Source: Amoebidium appalachense
Taxonomy: Eukaryota > Ichthyosporea
Length of the DNA stretch: 64,000 nt
Assembly (NCBI GenBank): GCA_963693365.1
Contig: CAVNZM010000001.1
Location: 744,001-808,000 of the forward strand
Direction: 5' to 3'
Shown here: one piece after another, positions 22,037 to 33,631 of the stretch
Layout: every line of letters starts with the position of its first letter
Position numbering within the stretch: position 1 is the stretch's first letter
Made by a program: the position numbers and the translations under genes
The notes under the pieces: generated by a model
What the model was told of the DNA's origin: nothing
Database searches by the model: none
Seen by the model: the letters and a program-made list of their open reading frames with translations, nothing else

Positions 22037-23770
22037 CCTGCGAGCTACGCACTATTGCACAGCTACCTGGTATGCGTACTCCGGAGAAAATCAAGGCAGC
22101 ATAAAACATTTTTTTGCCCCATATTTAATTACCTCAATAATTCGACAGCGCCTGCACACGGTTTGTGAGTGAGTGCAAAATAGTTGATTGTTTTCGAGGC
22201 AGAGAGACGTGAGTAACGCAGCTGCAGTTGTAATATTTGCATACTTACGAGAACCAAGGTATGATGTGTTTGGCACTCGTGTACGATGTCATAGGCAGAG
22301 CATTTTTAGCCGGTGGCAGATGCAGTGTCATATAAGAAATTATGCAGTTGCTACAATTCATTTCGCGTGAATAACCACTCCTGCTTGTTCCTCATCATGC
22401 ATATCACACGCAACACCTCGGTGCAATCTCCTTTGTGGTACCACACGTTACAAAAACTTTAAAACAAACCTCGGACCCTATTGACAGCGTGGTCTCCCCT
22501 GCGTCCCCCTCGTTTTATCAAAGTTTATCCTATATACTACTTCTCTAAATTCCCGTGCCTCTCTCTCCCCCTCTGGTCTCTTTGCAGTGGTTGGTGTGCA
22601 TGTCGGTGGATATCGGTCACCTGCAGCCCGGCTTGCTAGATCTGGAAAATTAGGGGCACCACACAGCGGCATGATGAAGAGTGCACGGATTTTACCTTGC
22701 CCTTTAAGTTATTATAGTTCAACGGTTTAGTTACGTAGCTATGGGGAATCCGTGTGGCACGTGTACTTGACAGATGCTGGTGGTGATCAGTTGTTGGTGT
22801 CCTCCTAACTTATGCTGCTTTGTCCACTCCACTCCTTGTATGCTGACACTCAGATCTTTCTTGCCATACTGGGTAACATTTTAGCTATTTAGGGTTACAT
22901 CCTTATTCAATCGGCTGCTTTTTCAGTTTGATACAAGCTTTTTAATGGCACGCCAAAACTTCGTGCCCAAATTTCAATAGCACATTTGGCTAATCGTGTG
23001 ATCGGACAGAAACAATTGGTCCATACATTAATTTTTTGGGAATGCAATATTTCTACACTTTTCTTGGTTTTTTGTTTGAACACGTAACAGCAACAGAGCG
23101 TAACAAAGCTACAGCTCAGTATAAACGTACGCATGAGCATAGTACACAAAAAGAACATAACAGGGATGAACTCCTCATATAATGTGTAGATATGTTCTGC
23201 ATTAGGTGATACCGGCACCTGCGCACCAGTAAGCTACACCCACATGCATATTGTACAATCGTACAAGAGCTATGCTCAAACTTACAGATACACATCAAAC
23301 CGAACACAATGCAAACCGTTGGCAGCACAAACACACAGGACAACACACACTGCATAAAAGCTAAACACATGCACGTACATGTGCACACCATAAAACACAA
23401 CTACGTGCTGAGCACACCATAAACACAATATATATGCATGTATCAACTGCTCGCACATGCAAACAGGTGTATAAGTATATGAAGGTCCCATAGTGTCCTT
23501 AATACCTCAGGACGTGTTCATACTAATAACACGTGCCTATAGTTAGTGGTTCAGCCTTGAATTAGAAGGGGATTGAAGTGTTACATTACATCTACTAGGA
23601 CAGTGGCAAGCACAGCAAGCACCTAATGTACTATCATAGCAACTCAATTATTCTAGAATACTTTGCTTTTTCTAAAAGGCCCCCCAATGGAGAAGGTTTT
23701 GTGGCATGCTATATGCATGCTGGTCACTCTGCTTCTGCGGTGTACACAAAAGGTTTAAAACAATATTAGC
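22036..23770. other. Intergenic, no gene seen
   Basis: About 1.7 kb of non-repetitive sequence. Short open frames on both strands lack recognisable domains or plausible splice structure. It may hold 3' UTR of the minus-strand gene to its right. Confidence 0.4.
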
Positions 23771-23774
23771 GGAG

Positions 23775-24620
23775 TCAACCCCTGTGAACCCAAGGCTGCA
23801 CATCATTCTTCCTGGCAAGATTTACCTGTAGATAATATGTGGGGTCCATCTGCAGTGTGGGGAAAATGATCTTGTCTGCCATCCCAAGATCGTGCCCTCT
23901 AGTTCCGGCCAATGTCATGTTTGCCCTTATTTCTCTGACCAGGTCAGATGAGAGCACATAGAGCTGGCTATCCATTGAATGGTCATAGGCTGAGCATTTT
24001 GCATGCTCCTCTTTCATCCTGCCGTAGTAGACCCGATCTTGGGGCAGGGTGGCTAGTTGCTTTACAAGCGCCTTGGCATCAATGTGCGTGTGGCGGTCGG
24101 CCCGGCCGATGTGTGTCGCCCACAAGAAGGTCTTCGAAGCATAGCTCCACCATGAGAACATGGGATCGACAGACCCAGTGCAGTCCAGCTCCAGAACAGT
24201 TGAGGCATTAGCAAAATAGGTGTGGCTGGCAAGCTCACCCATGCCCTTGCACCACACCGGCACCACCATAACACTGCACGATTCAGGGACATTGGTGTCG
24301 GTGCTGTAGAGACATGTGTCGGCGTTATCTTCCCTACTGTGGCTTAGCCACTTTTCGGGCACCACCTGGTCTTGGTTGTCAGGGTGAATCGGCACGGCCA
24401 GTACCACACGGGGTGCGGCATCCTCTGGACACGGAAACAGCGTTGCTGATGGGGGGACTATGTGTTGCCGCCTGGCACGAGACGTAGACATTTTTTGAGG
24501 GAACAACTGAGGGTCCTGAGTCACCGAAGAATCAGGGAGGGAGGCAGGTAGTTCAGTGGTAGACAACATATGTTCGTTAAGTAATAGCTGGGCATTGACT
24601 GTGCTAAAATTTATCTGCAT
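23775..24620 (-). CDS. GT31-like glycosyltransferase, paralogue 2
   Basis: An uninterrupted 281-residue frame. The middle holds the galactosyltransferase (GT31-like) layout: VVLAV near residue 73, SWWSYASKTFLWATHIGRAD (about 154-173), then a D-containing TH-ID segment, LPQDRVYYGRM (about 191-201) and QLYVLSSDLVREI (about 219-231), close to the YYGR...SxDLV pattern of its neighbour. Such enzymes add galactose or GlcNAc to glycans in the Golgi. The acidic metal-binding motif expected after ATHIGRAD reads DRHTHID rather than D-x-D-T-F, so activity is doubtful. No transmembrane anchor is visible at the N-terminus, so an upstream exon may be missing. It lies 645 bases downstream of paralogue 1 on the same strand, as expected for a tandem duplication. 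Alternatively it is an inactive relative. Confidence 0.65.
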   Translation of the reverse strand: MQINFSTVNAQLLLNEHMLSTTELPASLPDSSVTQDPQLFPQKMSTSRARRQHIVPPSATLFPCPEDAAPRVVLAVPIHPDNQDQVVPEKWLSHSREDNADTCLYSTDTNVPESCSVMVVPVWCKGMGELASHTYFANASTVLELDCTGSVDPMFSWWSYASKTFLWATHIGRADRHTHIDAKALVKQLATLPQDRVYYGRMKEEHAKCSAYDHSMDSQLYVLSSDLVREIRANMTLAGTRGHDLGMADKIIFPTLQMDPTYYLQVNLARKNDVQPWVHRG

Positions 24621-24643
24621 CGTTGCGTAAACCCTTATAATAC

Positions 24644-24683
24644 CCCCCCCCCCCCCCCCCCAAAAAAAAAAAAAAAAAAAAAA
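24644..24683. repeat. C tract then A tract
   Basis: About 18 C followed by about 22 A, just upstream of paralogue 2. On the gene strand it reads T-run then G-run. Confidence 0.9.
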
Positions 24684-25107
24684 TCCCTCAAAGAAACCTG
24701 CAAAGCCCCACCACCATCTTTTCCCTTTTATCTCCCATTAACTCTCATAGTCCGTTCATATCTACCATCTTTTCCCTTGTCTCCCCCATTAACTCTCACA
24801 GTCTGCTCTTATCACCCATGCACCGTGCTGCCGGCACTACATGCATGCAAGGAAACTGAATAACACATAACTATCCCTTATTGTACAATTGAACAACACC
24901 CAGAAAAAAACCATCATGCATGCCAGAATAAGTCTGTTTGTGCTGCTTCAAAACACATGCCTACATACCCGCACGCCCGAGACAACAGTAAAACGGTATG
25001 GACAAACACAATCTTTATAACACACAGCACAAGTTCCAGAATGCACAACACAAAACACGTGACAAAATCCATAAGGTCGATTCCAACTCTTCGCATAGAA
25101 TCCCCCG

Positions 25108-25127
25108 GGGGGGGGGGGGGGGGGGGT
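25108..25127. repeat. G tract between the two glycosyltransferase genes
   Basis: About 20 G after CCCCC. The rest of 24684-25265 shows no convincing exon. One hydrophobic minus-strand frame near 24914-25096 might be an unplaced anchor exon, but nothing supports it. Confidence 0.7.
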
Positions 25128-25265
25128 TAGGGAGGGAAAAAAAAAACCCTCAAAATGCACACTACACCACGTGCACTTGCACGAACACCTAACTTACGCA
25201 CACACAAGTAGAGTCACATCCACTCATGATGCATGCAGATCCGAGTAGTAAGGAGATTAGGAGAG

Positions 25266-26794
25266 CTAGTGAGGTCGTTCATTACACCAACCTTCAATGG
25301 GTGCTCGAAGGGAAGCGTCTTTGACCCGACTTGGATGACGGGGAACGGTGCCAGCGACACCCACTTCTTCATGCCCCTCCATTGTGGGTCTCGTTATGGG
25401 GTTTGATTCAGCCCCGACCCATTGCACAAGATCAGTTGACATAAGAATCATCTGCCCACTCACATAGGTGAAGTCCTTCGGGCATTTTCGCACACATCCA
25501 CATCTGGATTACATGGTCATTGATAAATATGCCAGACGCACTGCCATTTACCCCCCTGCATGTATTGTGAGTGATGAATGGTGAATGATACCATAGTATG
25601 CACTCAGTTTATCGTTTTTCAGTTTATCAACTTAGTGTTATTGCGCCTGAGTTTTTAACGCAGGATTGGAAAAGCTAGCGATGGCGCATATTCTGCTTCC
25701 AACCATAAGGAAGAGTCATTTTTAAATCAGTGGAGTCATGCACCATCCCAAGATGTTCGGGCACCTTGAGTAAATCAAGCAGTTCCTTAATGCGAATGGG
25801 GAGCATACATGCTGAAAGTGTTGGAACGACCATAGTAGAGCTGCCAGGAGGGTAGAGATGCCAGTTCCTTGACGAAATCGCCTGCCCAGATGAATGTGTC
25901 CATGTCGCCTTTGGCCACGTGGGTGGCATGGGGGAATGCTCTGGCTGCATGCTGCCACCAGGCCAGCGACTTGCCGTTGTTCATGTTCTCCGGTATGTTC
26001 AGAACTACGAGATCGCCGTAGGTGGAATTCTCTTGCGCGATCAGCTTTGCTTCTTCCTGCAGTTGCATATGGGAATTTGTCGGGGGTAAGTTCATGTCAC
26101 AAAAGGCTCGGATATTTGGCCCTTCAAGAATCAGCTGTTGCTACCAAGAGACAACAGCAAATAATTCTGGTGCCTGGCACTATACATGATCCGATCGCCT
26201 TTAGGGCCCGTAAATTCCGGACAACTTAAATATTAACTCAGTTACCCCATGTTCACATCATACCAATATCCCAAGTTTATTATTATTATGGCCACCTGAA
26301 CCTGATCATAAGTTATATTTTACCTCGTTTGCAGGCAGTCCCAACACAAACACGGGCATTATGCTGCACGGTTTGCTTTCCGTTTCGGCCTGGTCAAAGC
26401 TGTGTTTGCAAACTTGCGGAAATTTGTGCCATGTCCGCCGGTGCACTTCTCTAAACTCGTAAAGTTTGGCCATGGAAAATGTTCCGTACACAATGCGAAG
26501 CTGCTGACTGTCGTTAGACAGAGAGCACCTGGCGGGGGAGCCTCCAATGCTGGACAGGTTTGTCGATGGGGTTCTGCCCCCACCAGAAACTTGTGCACTT
26601 TGAACCGATCCCCAAAATTGGGCAATTGATGAGCTTGCAGCACCTAAACCAACATCAGGCAATATCTTCAATAGTAAGGCACCCAACAACATAAGCCAAA
26701 CCAGCGTGACCCTGGAGGAAAAGCTCGCAGAGCAACAGATCCTGGAAAGGATAGTGCTTCCTCCGCACAAACTAAATGGCGCTGCTTTCTTCAT
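25266..26794 (-). CDS. GT31-like glycosyltransferase, paralogue 1 (three exons)
   Basis: Proposed exons are 26794-26324, 26056-25809 and 25503-25266, with GT-AG introns and matching phases (0, then 2), giving about 318 residues. The N-terminus has a signal anchor (VTLVWLMLLGALLLKIL, about residues 29-45), as in type II Golgi enzymes. Then come LRIVYGTFS and HRRTWHKFP (the R-x-x-W region of beta-1,3-galactosyltransferases), FVLGLP, YGDLVVLNIPENMNNGKSLAWW, HVAKGDMDTFIW (the D-x-D metal site), LPSWQLYYGR and, in exon 3, YVSGQMILMSTDLVQWV. Expected role: transfer of galactose or GlcNAc from a UDP-sugar onto glycans in the Golgi. Substrate cannot be told. Intron 2 also holds an open minus-strand stretch (about 25795-25675) that could be an alternative exon. 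The C-terminus after the last motif is short. Confidence 0.68.
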
Positions 26795-27113
26795 GACTGC
26801 TATGTGCCTGCCCTACGTCTAGTATTCCCGCGGGAGATGTGACCTGATGTCTTTGTTGGGGGGATATGTTGGAGTGCAGGCTTACGCTCACTCCACAATA
26901 TGTGTATGTTAGCTTTACAATTGGTTCCGTGTACACAGACACACGCTGGCACTCGATCACCACATGCACATCTGCATAGTTGAGGAATGTTGCCAATTGT
27001 GTTTTGACTGCAAACGATTGGTTCACTGGTCCCAGAGATCTCTAAATGAAAGTAACCAATCCGATTAGCGCCTGGCATCCGGATTACATTCCAGACTGCT
27101 GCCCCACGGGTAT

Positions 27114-28048
27114 TGTTATAATACGTAGTATTTACATATTGTAAGATCTTCTCAGTTCGTGTTATGTTTTCATTCATTTACTTAATGAAAAAGATGTGCT
27201 CCTTGTACGTAAATTATGACATCGATCTCCAGTGTATTTGAGTACTTGTAATCGTGTTGTGTCGGCTATATTCGTGTGTTTAGATATCGATTACAGCAAC
27301 TGATTATAGGTACACGAGTCTACCCAGTGAGGGAGACACGTGTACATGTTATGTGTACATGAATATCTTCGGTTATAACTGTGTTTTGCTGTTCGTGTTT
27401 TCTGTCCTGCTTTCTTTTCTTTTTCCTCTTTCTTCGTCTTTTCTTTTCTCTTTCTTTCTTCTCTTGTTTCCTTTCATTTAATTATATTTCTCTCTCACTA
27501 ATATACGTTGAGTAGATTTATATTACTCGTTATGTTTTGATTGGTAGAAAAACACTTAGGTTACACTTTAGCTTGTCAGGTATGATTCATAGCTTAGTCA
27601 ACCACTTTTGTTTTGTGTGTTGCCGTACTATATCCAATCAGTGGACTTAGTCAGAAAATGTCTGAGTCTTTGTAGCCGATGATAGGTTAGAAACACCACC
27701 TCTTTCCTCGTTACTCTTCACCTCTGTTCTTTCTTATAGCTGTGACCTATGGTGTGTGTTCCCGCGTCTCCGGATCTATCCGGGAAATAATCAGTTAATT
27801 ATGATTGGTTATTTTAGACATAGATCTGATTTCCGACTGGTCGGAAATCATGTATGGATTTAACTTAAGGGAATTTCAGGTATTTATTAGCGATCAAAAT
27901 AAATTGAGTTCAGTCGTGTCTAAACATTGATGTCTGTTGTGTACACTGCTCCGATCGTTCCGTGTTTTGTTGTTGTGTGTGTCTGTGGTGTTTTCACACT
28001 GCACCACTGTGTCTCTGCTTACATCCTAAATACTTATAGAATTTAACA
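27114..28048 (+). mobile_element. Solo copia A LTR (A1 subfamily) with target duplication
   Basis: A complete 935-bp LTR, TGTTATAATACG to ATTTAACA, flanked by GGTAT on both sides (27109-27113 and 28049-28053). No internal sequence. It is the product expected from recombination between the two LTRs of an inserted element. Its sequence follows A1 (32276-33205), not A2/A3. It lies 320 bases upstream of the start of glycosyltransferase paralogue 1. Confidence 0.93.
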
Positions 28049-28080
28049 GGTATATAAGCCACGTCTCTGCCAGGTGCAGA

Positions 28081-28128
28081 CATGGAGTTCAGTCATGGAG
28101 TTCAGTCATGGAGTTCAGTCATGGAGTT
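28081..28128. repeat. 13-bp tandem repeat
   Basis: CATGGAGTTCAGT repeated about 3.7 times. Confidence 0.9.
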
Positions 28129-28576
28129 AACACACTGAAAGCAGTAAAAAACGGGTCAGCGCCCAAGCGCGCCACGACGACCCTAGTCACAGCGGACTCT
28201 ACTTCCAACAGGATATTGTTTAGTAACGGACCGTCGTGATGATAAGCCACCCACAGTGTAGCCGCCAGGGGTTGACAGGGACCCGTGAATCGAGTGCTAA
28301 CCCCGTAAATATTCACTGATATTTTGGCTCGCGAAAGGTTCGCTTTAACTGCGTGGGAGTTCCGGATGCTTGCACCAGACCTGAAAAATGTACAGTATAC
28401 TTCTATTTGTGGTCGGGTTACTTTCGATGCGCCAGATTCTGGCCTCCACATTTCAAGGGGTTGCCTTTGATTTGACACATTGCGCACTATCCGGGGTTTC
28501 TGGTAATCGTAAATATGGCAAATGCAAACCCTGTTTTTTGAGTGGGGGGATTGTGCGTTTGAAGGCATTCATTGGT
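28129..28576. other. Unassigned, no gene seen
   Basis: Non-repetitive stretch between the 13-bp repeat and the DIRS-like element. No recognised domain in its open frames. Confidence 0.4.
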
Positions 28577-28665
28577 TCTATGAAAACTACTCCGGGACGT
28601 GTGTTGCCTCTAGGGGGACATCCCCTTGGACGAAAGTGAACCTGCAATGGTTGTAAACCACGGCA
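28577..28665 (-). repeat. DIRS-like split repeat B2 (89 bp)
   Basis: Matches 29135-29223 from TCTATGAAAACTACTCC to GTAAACCACGGCA without a visible difference. Confidence 0.9.
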
Positions 28666-28799
28666 GGCCCCCAGTCATCAATTTATTGATCCGTGAGGTC
28701 CTTGTGCCCAAAAAACGGGGGAAGTCTTCGCCCCGTGAAAAAACAGCACGTATGTGGGGATCAATGGGGGTTGAGTGTAGGGTGTAGGTGGGTGGGTGA

Positions 28800-29135
28800 A
28801 AAAGAGAAATATAGCTGTAAAGCTGTAGGTGCTAAACACAGAAGATGTGTTGTTGCCTGCTGATCTGCTAAAAACTGTCGTGCTTATATACCTACGGCTA
28901 CCGAACTGAGCCAATCAAAACCGATCTAGTGTTATGTGAAATCTTATCCTGAGCCAATCAGACTCGGTCTAGTGATCTGTGGAATCTGGTGTTTTGATCG
29001 GCTAATAGGTGCCCGTATGCGGGCAGCCGAACGCGAACTGCTAAAACATGAAACAAAGCCTGTTGATATCGGACACCCATCCTACGTGTTTACCCAGAAA
29101 AATATTTATGTCAATAATTTCCACAAATAAAACCT
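28800..29135 (-). repeat. DIRS-like split repeat A2 (336 bp)
   Basis: Matches 30767-31102 at a constant offset of 1,967 bases with no difference seen by eye. It abuts B1 directly. Includes the near-repeats CCAATCAAAACCGATCTAGTG and CCAATCAGACTCGGTCTAGTG. Confidence 0.92.
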
Positions 29136-29223
29136 CTATGAAAACTACTCCGGGACGTGTGTTGCCTCTAGGGGGACATCCCCTTGGACGAAAGTGAACC
29201 TGCAATGGTTGTAAACCACGGCA
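29135..29223 (-). repeat. DIRS-like split repeat B1 (89 bp)
   Basis: Second copy of B2. It lies between the recombinase stop codon (29252) and repeat A2, the place where B1 sits in PAT/Ngaro-type elements. Confidence 0.9.
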
Positions 29224-29251
29224 CGAGAGCAGTATGCTTGCTCCAAAGGTT

Positions 29252-30283
29252 TCACTTAAGAATAGAGGCGAATACACGTGTGGTAGTGGCAGCAATGGAG
29301 GCCGGACGAAGTCGTGTATAGATCAGGAAACAGTCGGAGGACCACCTGCCGAGTTGTTTGATCCGGGAGTCGTCGACCCCGGCCTCAGCCAGTGCTGTGG
29401 CCCCCCCGATGCGGAGGCTGTGTCCGGCAAACCGGGAGGGTGAGAGGCTTGCCCGGGAGAGGAGGGCACGGAAGTCGGCAGAGAAAGCACTCTTGGTGTA
29501 GGGGATGCCACCGAGACTGAAGAGGGGGTCGTCGGGTTGACCGGACGTTGTATCCAGGAACTGCCGGAGGAGATGGGCTGGGGAGAAGTGGGTGAGGGGC
29601 AGGGCAGCTAGGGTGATGTTGACACCTCGGGCCTGTACATCCGTCTTAGAGGTTGGCAGGTGGAGGGTGGCATGGGACAAAGTACCGGTGGGGGTGTAGG
29701 TGAAGGTCACGTCTTTCCGTTTAACGTGACGGGACGGGTTGAAAGAAGTCAGGGTCTTGGAGGTAAATTCCCCTGACCGGAGGAGGCCACAGAAACCGAC
29801 GATGAGGGCTGTCCATAGCCGGAGATTGGCCGAGGAGGCCTTTGTGGGGTACTGGCCATGAAGTAGGCTGAGGTGGGAGGGCAGGAGGGGTTCCCTGGTT
29901 GATGAGCGGGGTCGGATGTTGTGAGAAAGCTGCCATCTGCCCACCCCCGTAGGAACCAGGCCAGAGACTTGTCGTGGGGGTAGGGAGCAGGGAGGCCCAT
30001 GTCGAGGTGGAGCCTGGTGATGGCTGAATTGTAGCCGGTTAAGGAAGAGGCCTGTACCCCTCGTTGGGCACACCAGGCGAGAAAAAGTTGCACGGTGTGT
30101 GGGGAGGCCGGGGAGGGAGGACCCGGAGGGGGATTGCAGTCGAGATGCCACACAGAAATCGATGAACACTTTCTGCACCCGGGAGTAGAAGGCCCGAGAG
30201 TCGAGGTTGAGACTCAGGGCCTGGCATTCCTGCAGGGTAGTGGTGGCTCGAAGCAGCTCGGCCGGAGCAAAGTGGGGGGCCAA
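29252..30283 (-). pseudogene. DIRS-like tyrosine recombinase, frameshifted
   Basis: The main frame (343 codons) ends at TGA 29254-29252. Its catalytic half is intact: Arg169 in GLLRSGEFT, His288-x-x-Arg291 in HSLRIGG, Trp314 in GRW and Tyr322 in FLIYTR. The same arrangement is known from DIRS/Ngaro recombinases, which join circular element DNA into the genome. The N-terminal, SAM-like binding half is read in another frame (about 30130-29945: VQLFLAWCAQRGVQASSL, then LAWFLRGW), so at least two indels of opposite sign are present. The C-rich coding bias and the G18 tract just upstream (30316-30333) suggest slippage. Confidence 0.85.
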
Positions 30284-30333
30284 TTTGCCAGCGTTGCTCC
30301 GGAACGGGAGATCTGGGGGGGGGGGGGGGGGGG

Positions 30334-30760
30334 TTAGCCCAAGGGAAGGGATAGGAACTCGTGGACCCAGGAGGGGAAGGGGCAGGGCTCCGGTTGCAGG
30401 GAAGGTCGGGGTCGTCGGGCCCGGGGAAGTTGGTTACGAGAAATGGCATCGGCCAGATGGTTGAGGGGTCCTGGTAGGTAGGATGCCTGTAACGTAAATT
30501 GGTATTGCATTTCCATGCGGGTGATGAACCGAATGAGTTTGGCCATCACGGGGTGGGGGGAAGACCGGGAGTGTAGGTCAGACACAGCACCCGTGTTGTC
30601 GCATAAAATACGGACATGGTGGGTGGACCAGGAGGGGGCCCAGAGGGCCACGGCGGCTGCGATGGCCAGGAGTTCGATGACGGAAGAACCTAGTTTACCC
30701 TCATGAGCATAGAGGGCTTGGGTGGAGGGGGACCAGGGCATGAAGAACCATTGGTCGAGC
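30334..30760 (-). pseudogene. DIRS-like RNase H remnant
   Basis: Minus-strand frame with IELLAIAAAVALW, LCDNTGAV and LNHLADAISR, the E, D and D-bearing motifs of the RNase H domain in DIRS-type elements, where it follows the reverse transcriptase. The RT itself is absent because repeat A1 joins about 10 codons upstream. It ends near the G tract at 30316-30333, beyond which the recombinase region begins. Confidence 0.8.
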
Positions 30761-30766
30761 CAGTGG

Positions 30767-31102
30767 AAAAGAGAAATATAGCTGTAAAGCTGTAGGTGCT
30801 AAACACAGAAGATGTGTTGTTGCCTGCTGATCTGCTAAAAACTGTCGTGCTTATATACCTACGGCTACCGAACTGAGCCAATCAAAACCGATCTAGTGTT
30901 ATGTGAAATCTTATCCTGAGCCAATCAGACTCGGTCTAGTGATCTGTGGAATCTGGTGTTTTGATCGGCTAATAGGTGCCCGTATGCGGGCAGCCGAACG
31001 CGAACTGCTAAAACATGAAACAAAGCCTGTTGATATCGGACACCCATCCTACGTGTTTACCCAGAAAAATATTTATGTCAATAATTTCCACAAATAAAAC
31101 CT
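30767..31102 (-). repeat. DIRS-like split repeat A1 (336 bp)
   Basis: 5' terminal repeat of the element on the minus strand; same sequence as 28800-29135. Its inner edge (30767) is joined to RNase H coding sequence. At the other copy the inner edge is followed by a different 134-bp stretch, so an internal deletion lies here. Confidence 0.92.
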
Positions 31103-32064
<962 letters not shown>

Positions 32065-32275
32065 TAGAGTTTTGTAGTGATGTGTTTCTCAAGCCAATCA
32101 ACACATCTAATAAACAGGTCGTATTTACGCGTGTTTAGTATAAAATCAAGGGTGTTGTAATTTACAGGTAGGCTATCTTTCTGGGTGTCTGTTGTGAATG
32201 TGACGTGTGTGTGTTGCGGTATTATGTGGTCTATCAAACTACATTTGGCGATACATGACCGTTTAAACTGGTGTG

Positions 32276-33205
32276 TGTTAAATTCTATAAGTATTTAGGA
32301 TGTAAGCAGAGACACAGTGGTGCAGTGTGAAAACACCACAGACACACACAACAACAAAACACGGAACGATCGGAGCAGTGTACACAACAGACATCAATGT
32401 TTAGACACGACTGAACTCAATTTATTTTGATCGCTAATAAATACCTGAAATTCCCTTAAGTTAAATCCATACATGATTTCCGACCAGTCGGAAATCAGAT
32501 CTATGTCTAAAATAACCAATCATAATTAACTGATTATTTCCCGGATAGATCCGGAGACGCGGGAACACACACCATAGGTCACAGCTATAAGAAAGAAAAG
32601 AGGTGAAGAGTAACGAGGAAAGAGGTGGTGTTTCTAACCTATCATCGGCTACAAAGACTCAGACATTTTCTGACTAAGTCCACTGATTGGATATAGTACG
32701 GCAACACACAAAACAAAAGTGGTTGACTAAGCTATGAATCATACCTGACAAGCTAAAGTGTAACCTAAGTGTTTTTCTACCAATCAAAACATAACGAGTA
32801 ATATAAATCTACTCAACGTATATTAGTGAGAGAGAAATATAATTAAATGAAAGGAAACAAGAGAAGAAAGAAAGAGAAAAGAAAAGACGAAGAAAGAGGA
32901 AAAAGAAAAGAAAGCAGGACAGAAAACACGAACAGCAAAACACAGTTATAACCGAAGATATTCATGTACACATAACATGTACACGTGTCTCCCTCACTGG
33001 GTAGACTCGTGTACCTATAATCAGTTAATCGATATCTAAACACACGAATATAGCCGACACAACACGATTACAAGTACTCAAATACACTGGAGATCGATGT
33101 CATAATTTACGTACAAGGAGCACATCTTTTTCATTAAGTAAATGAATGAAAACATAACACGAACTGAGAAGATCTTACAATATGTAAATACTACGTATTA
33201 TAACA
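32276..33205 (-). repeat. A1 3' LTR (930 bp)
   Basis: Bounded by TGTTAAAT (reverse complement of ATTTAACA) and TATAACA, next to the polypurine tract at 33206. Belongs to the same LTR subfamily as the solo LTR at 27114. Confidence 0.95.
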
Positions 33206-33631
33206 TCCCCACTTAAGACTTTGAAGTTTGTGTTATCATATCCCCACTGAACTAGTGAAATCTCCCCACTTGAGAACAGAAACGGAAAAAAAAAAATTAA
33301 AGTGTGTACTTTTCCCGGGGGGGGGGGGGGGGGGGAGAAGGGGGGGGGGGGAGGGGGGGGGGGGGGAAGGGGGGGGGGGGGGGAAGGGGGGGGGAAGGGG
33401 GGGGGGGGGGGGAAGGAACCGGGGCAAAAACAACGAATATATATAACGTGTATAGGCGGTGTTTGATTAACTGGGTTTTAAACCAGTGAAAGATAGAGTA
33501 GAGTGATGGTACAGGTCAAACCTTATATATAAACCCTAAGTGGGCATACCCACAAAGGCAATACATATGATATAATGATGTTGATAAAGTAAGTAGTACA
33601 CATGAGAAAATCACTCTTGAAGTAGGTCGGG
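33206..33631 (-). other. A1 3' UTR with hairpins, C tract and three AGTGGGGA motifs
   Basis: Read on the minus strand after the pol stop: the GTGGGTATGCCCAC hairpin, the CTGGTTTAAAACCCAG hairpin, a long interrupted C tract (about 33317-33412), then AAGTGGGGA, CAGTGGGGA and AAGTGGGGA, the last touching the LTR and serving as polypurine tract. Confidence 0.75.

Larger units (their letters stand above)
28577..31102 (-). mobile_element. DIRS-superfamily (tyrosine recombinase) retrotransposon, internally deleted
   Basis: On the minus strand the order is repeat A1 (31102-30767), RNase H, tyrosine recombinase, repeat B1 (29223-29135), repeat A2 (29135-28800), 134 bp of non-repeated sequence, and repeat B2 (28665-28577). 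An A...B-A...B order of split direct repeats is the hallmark of PAT/Ngaro-type DIRS elements, which integrate through a circular intermediate with a tyrosine recombinase and leave no target duplication. The recombinase has the R-HxxR-Y set. Gag and most of the reverse transcriptase are missing: A1 runs straight into the RNase H region. Frames are also broken, so the copy is dead. A related partial copy lies at 63284-64000. Confidence 0.83.

Noticed and set aside
24914-25096. Hydrophobic 60-codon minus-strand frame as anchor exon of glycosyltransferase paralogue 2
   Set aside because: Could supply the missing membrane anchor, but no matching splice sites or phase could be shown.
33228-33489. 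Glycine- or proline-rich frames over G/C tracts (also 31253-31702, 5513-5857, 40705-41562)
   Set aside because: Homopolymer translation; no composition or domain of a real protein.
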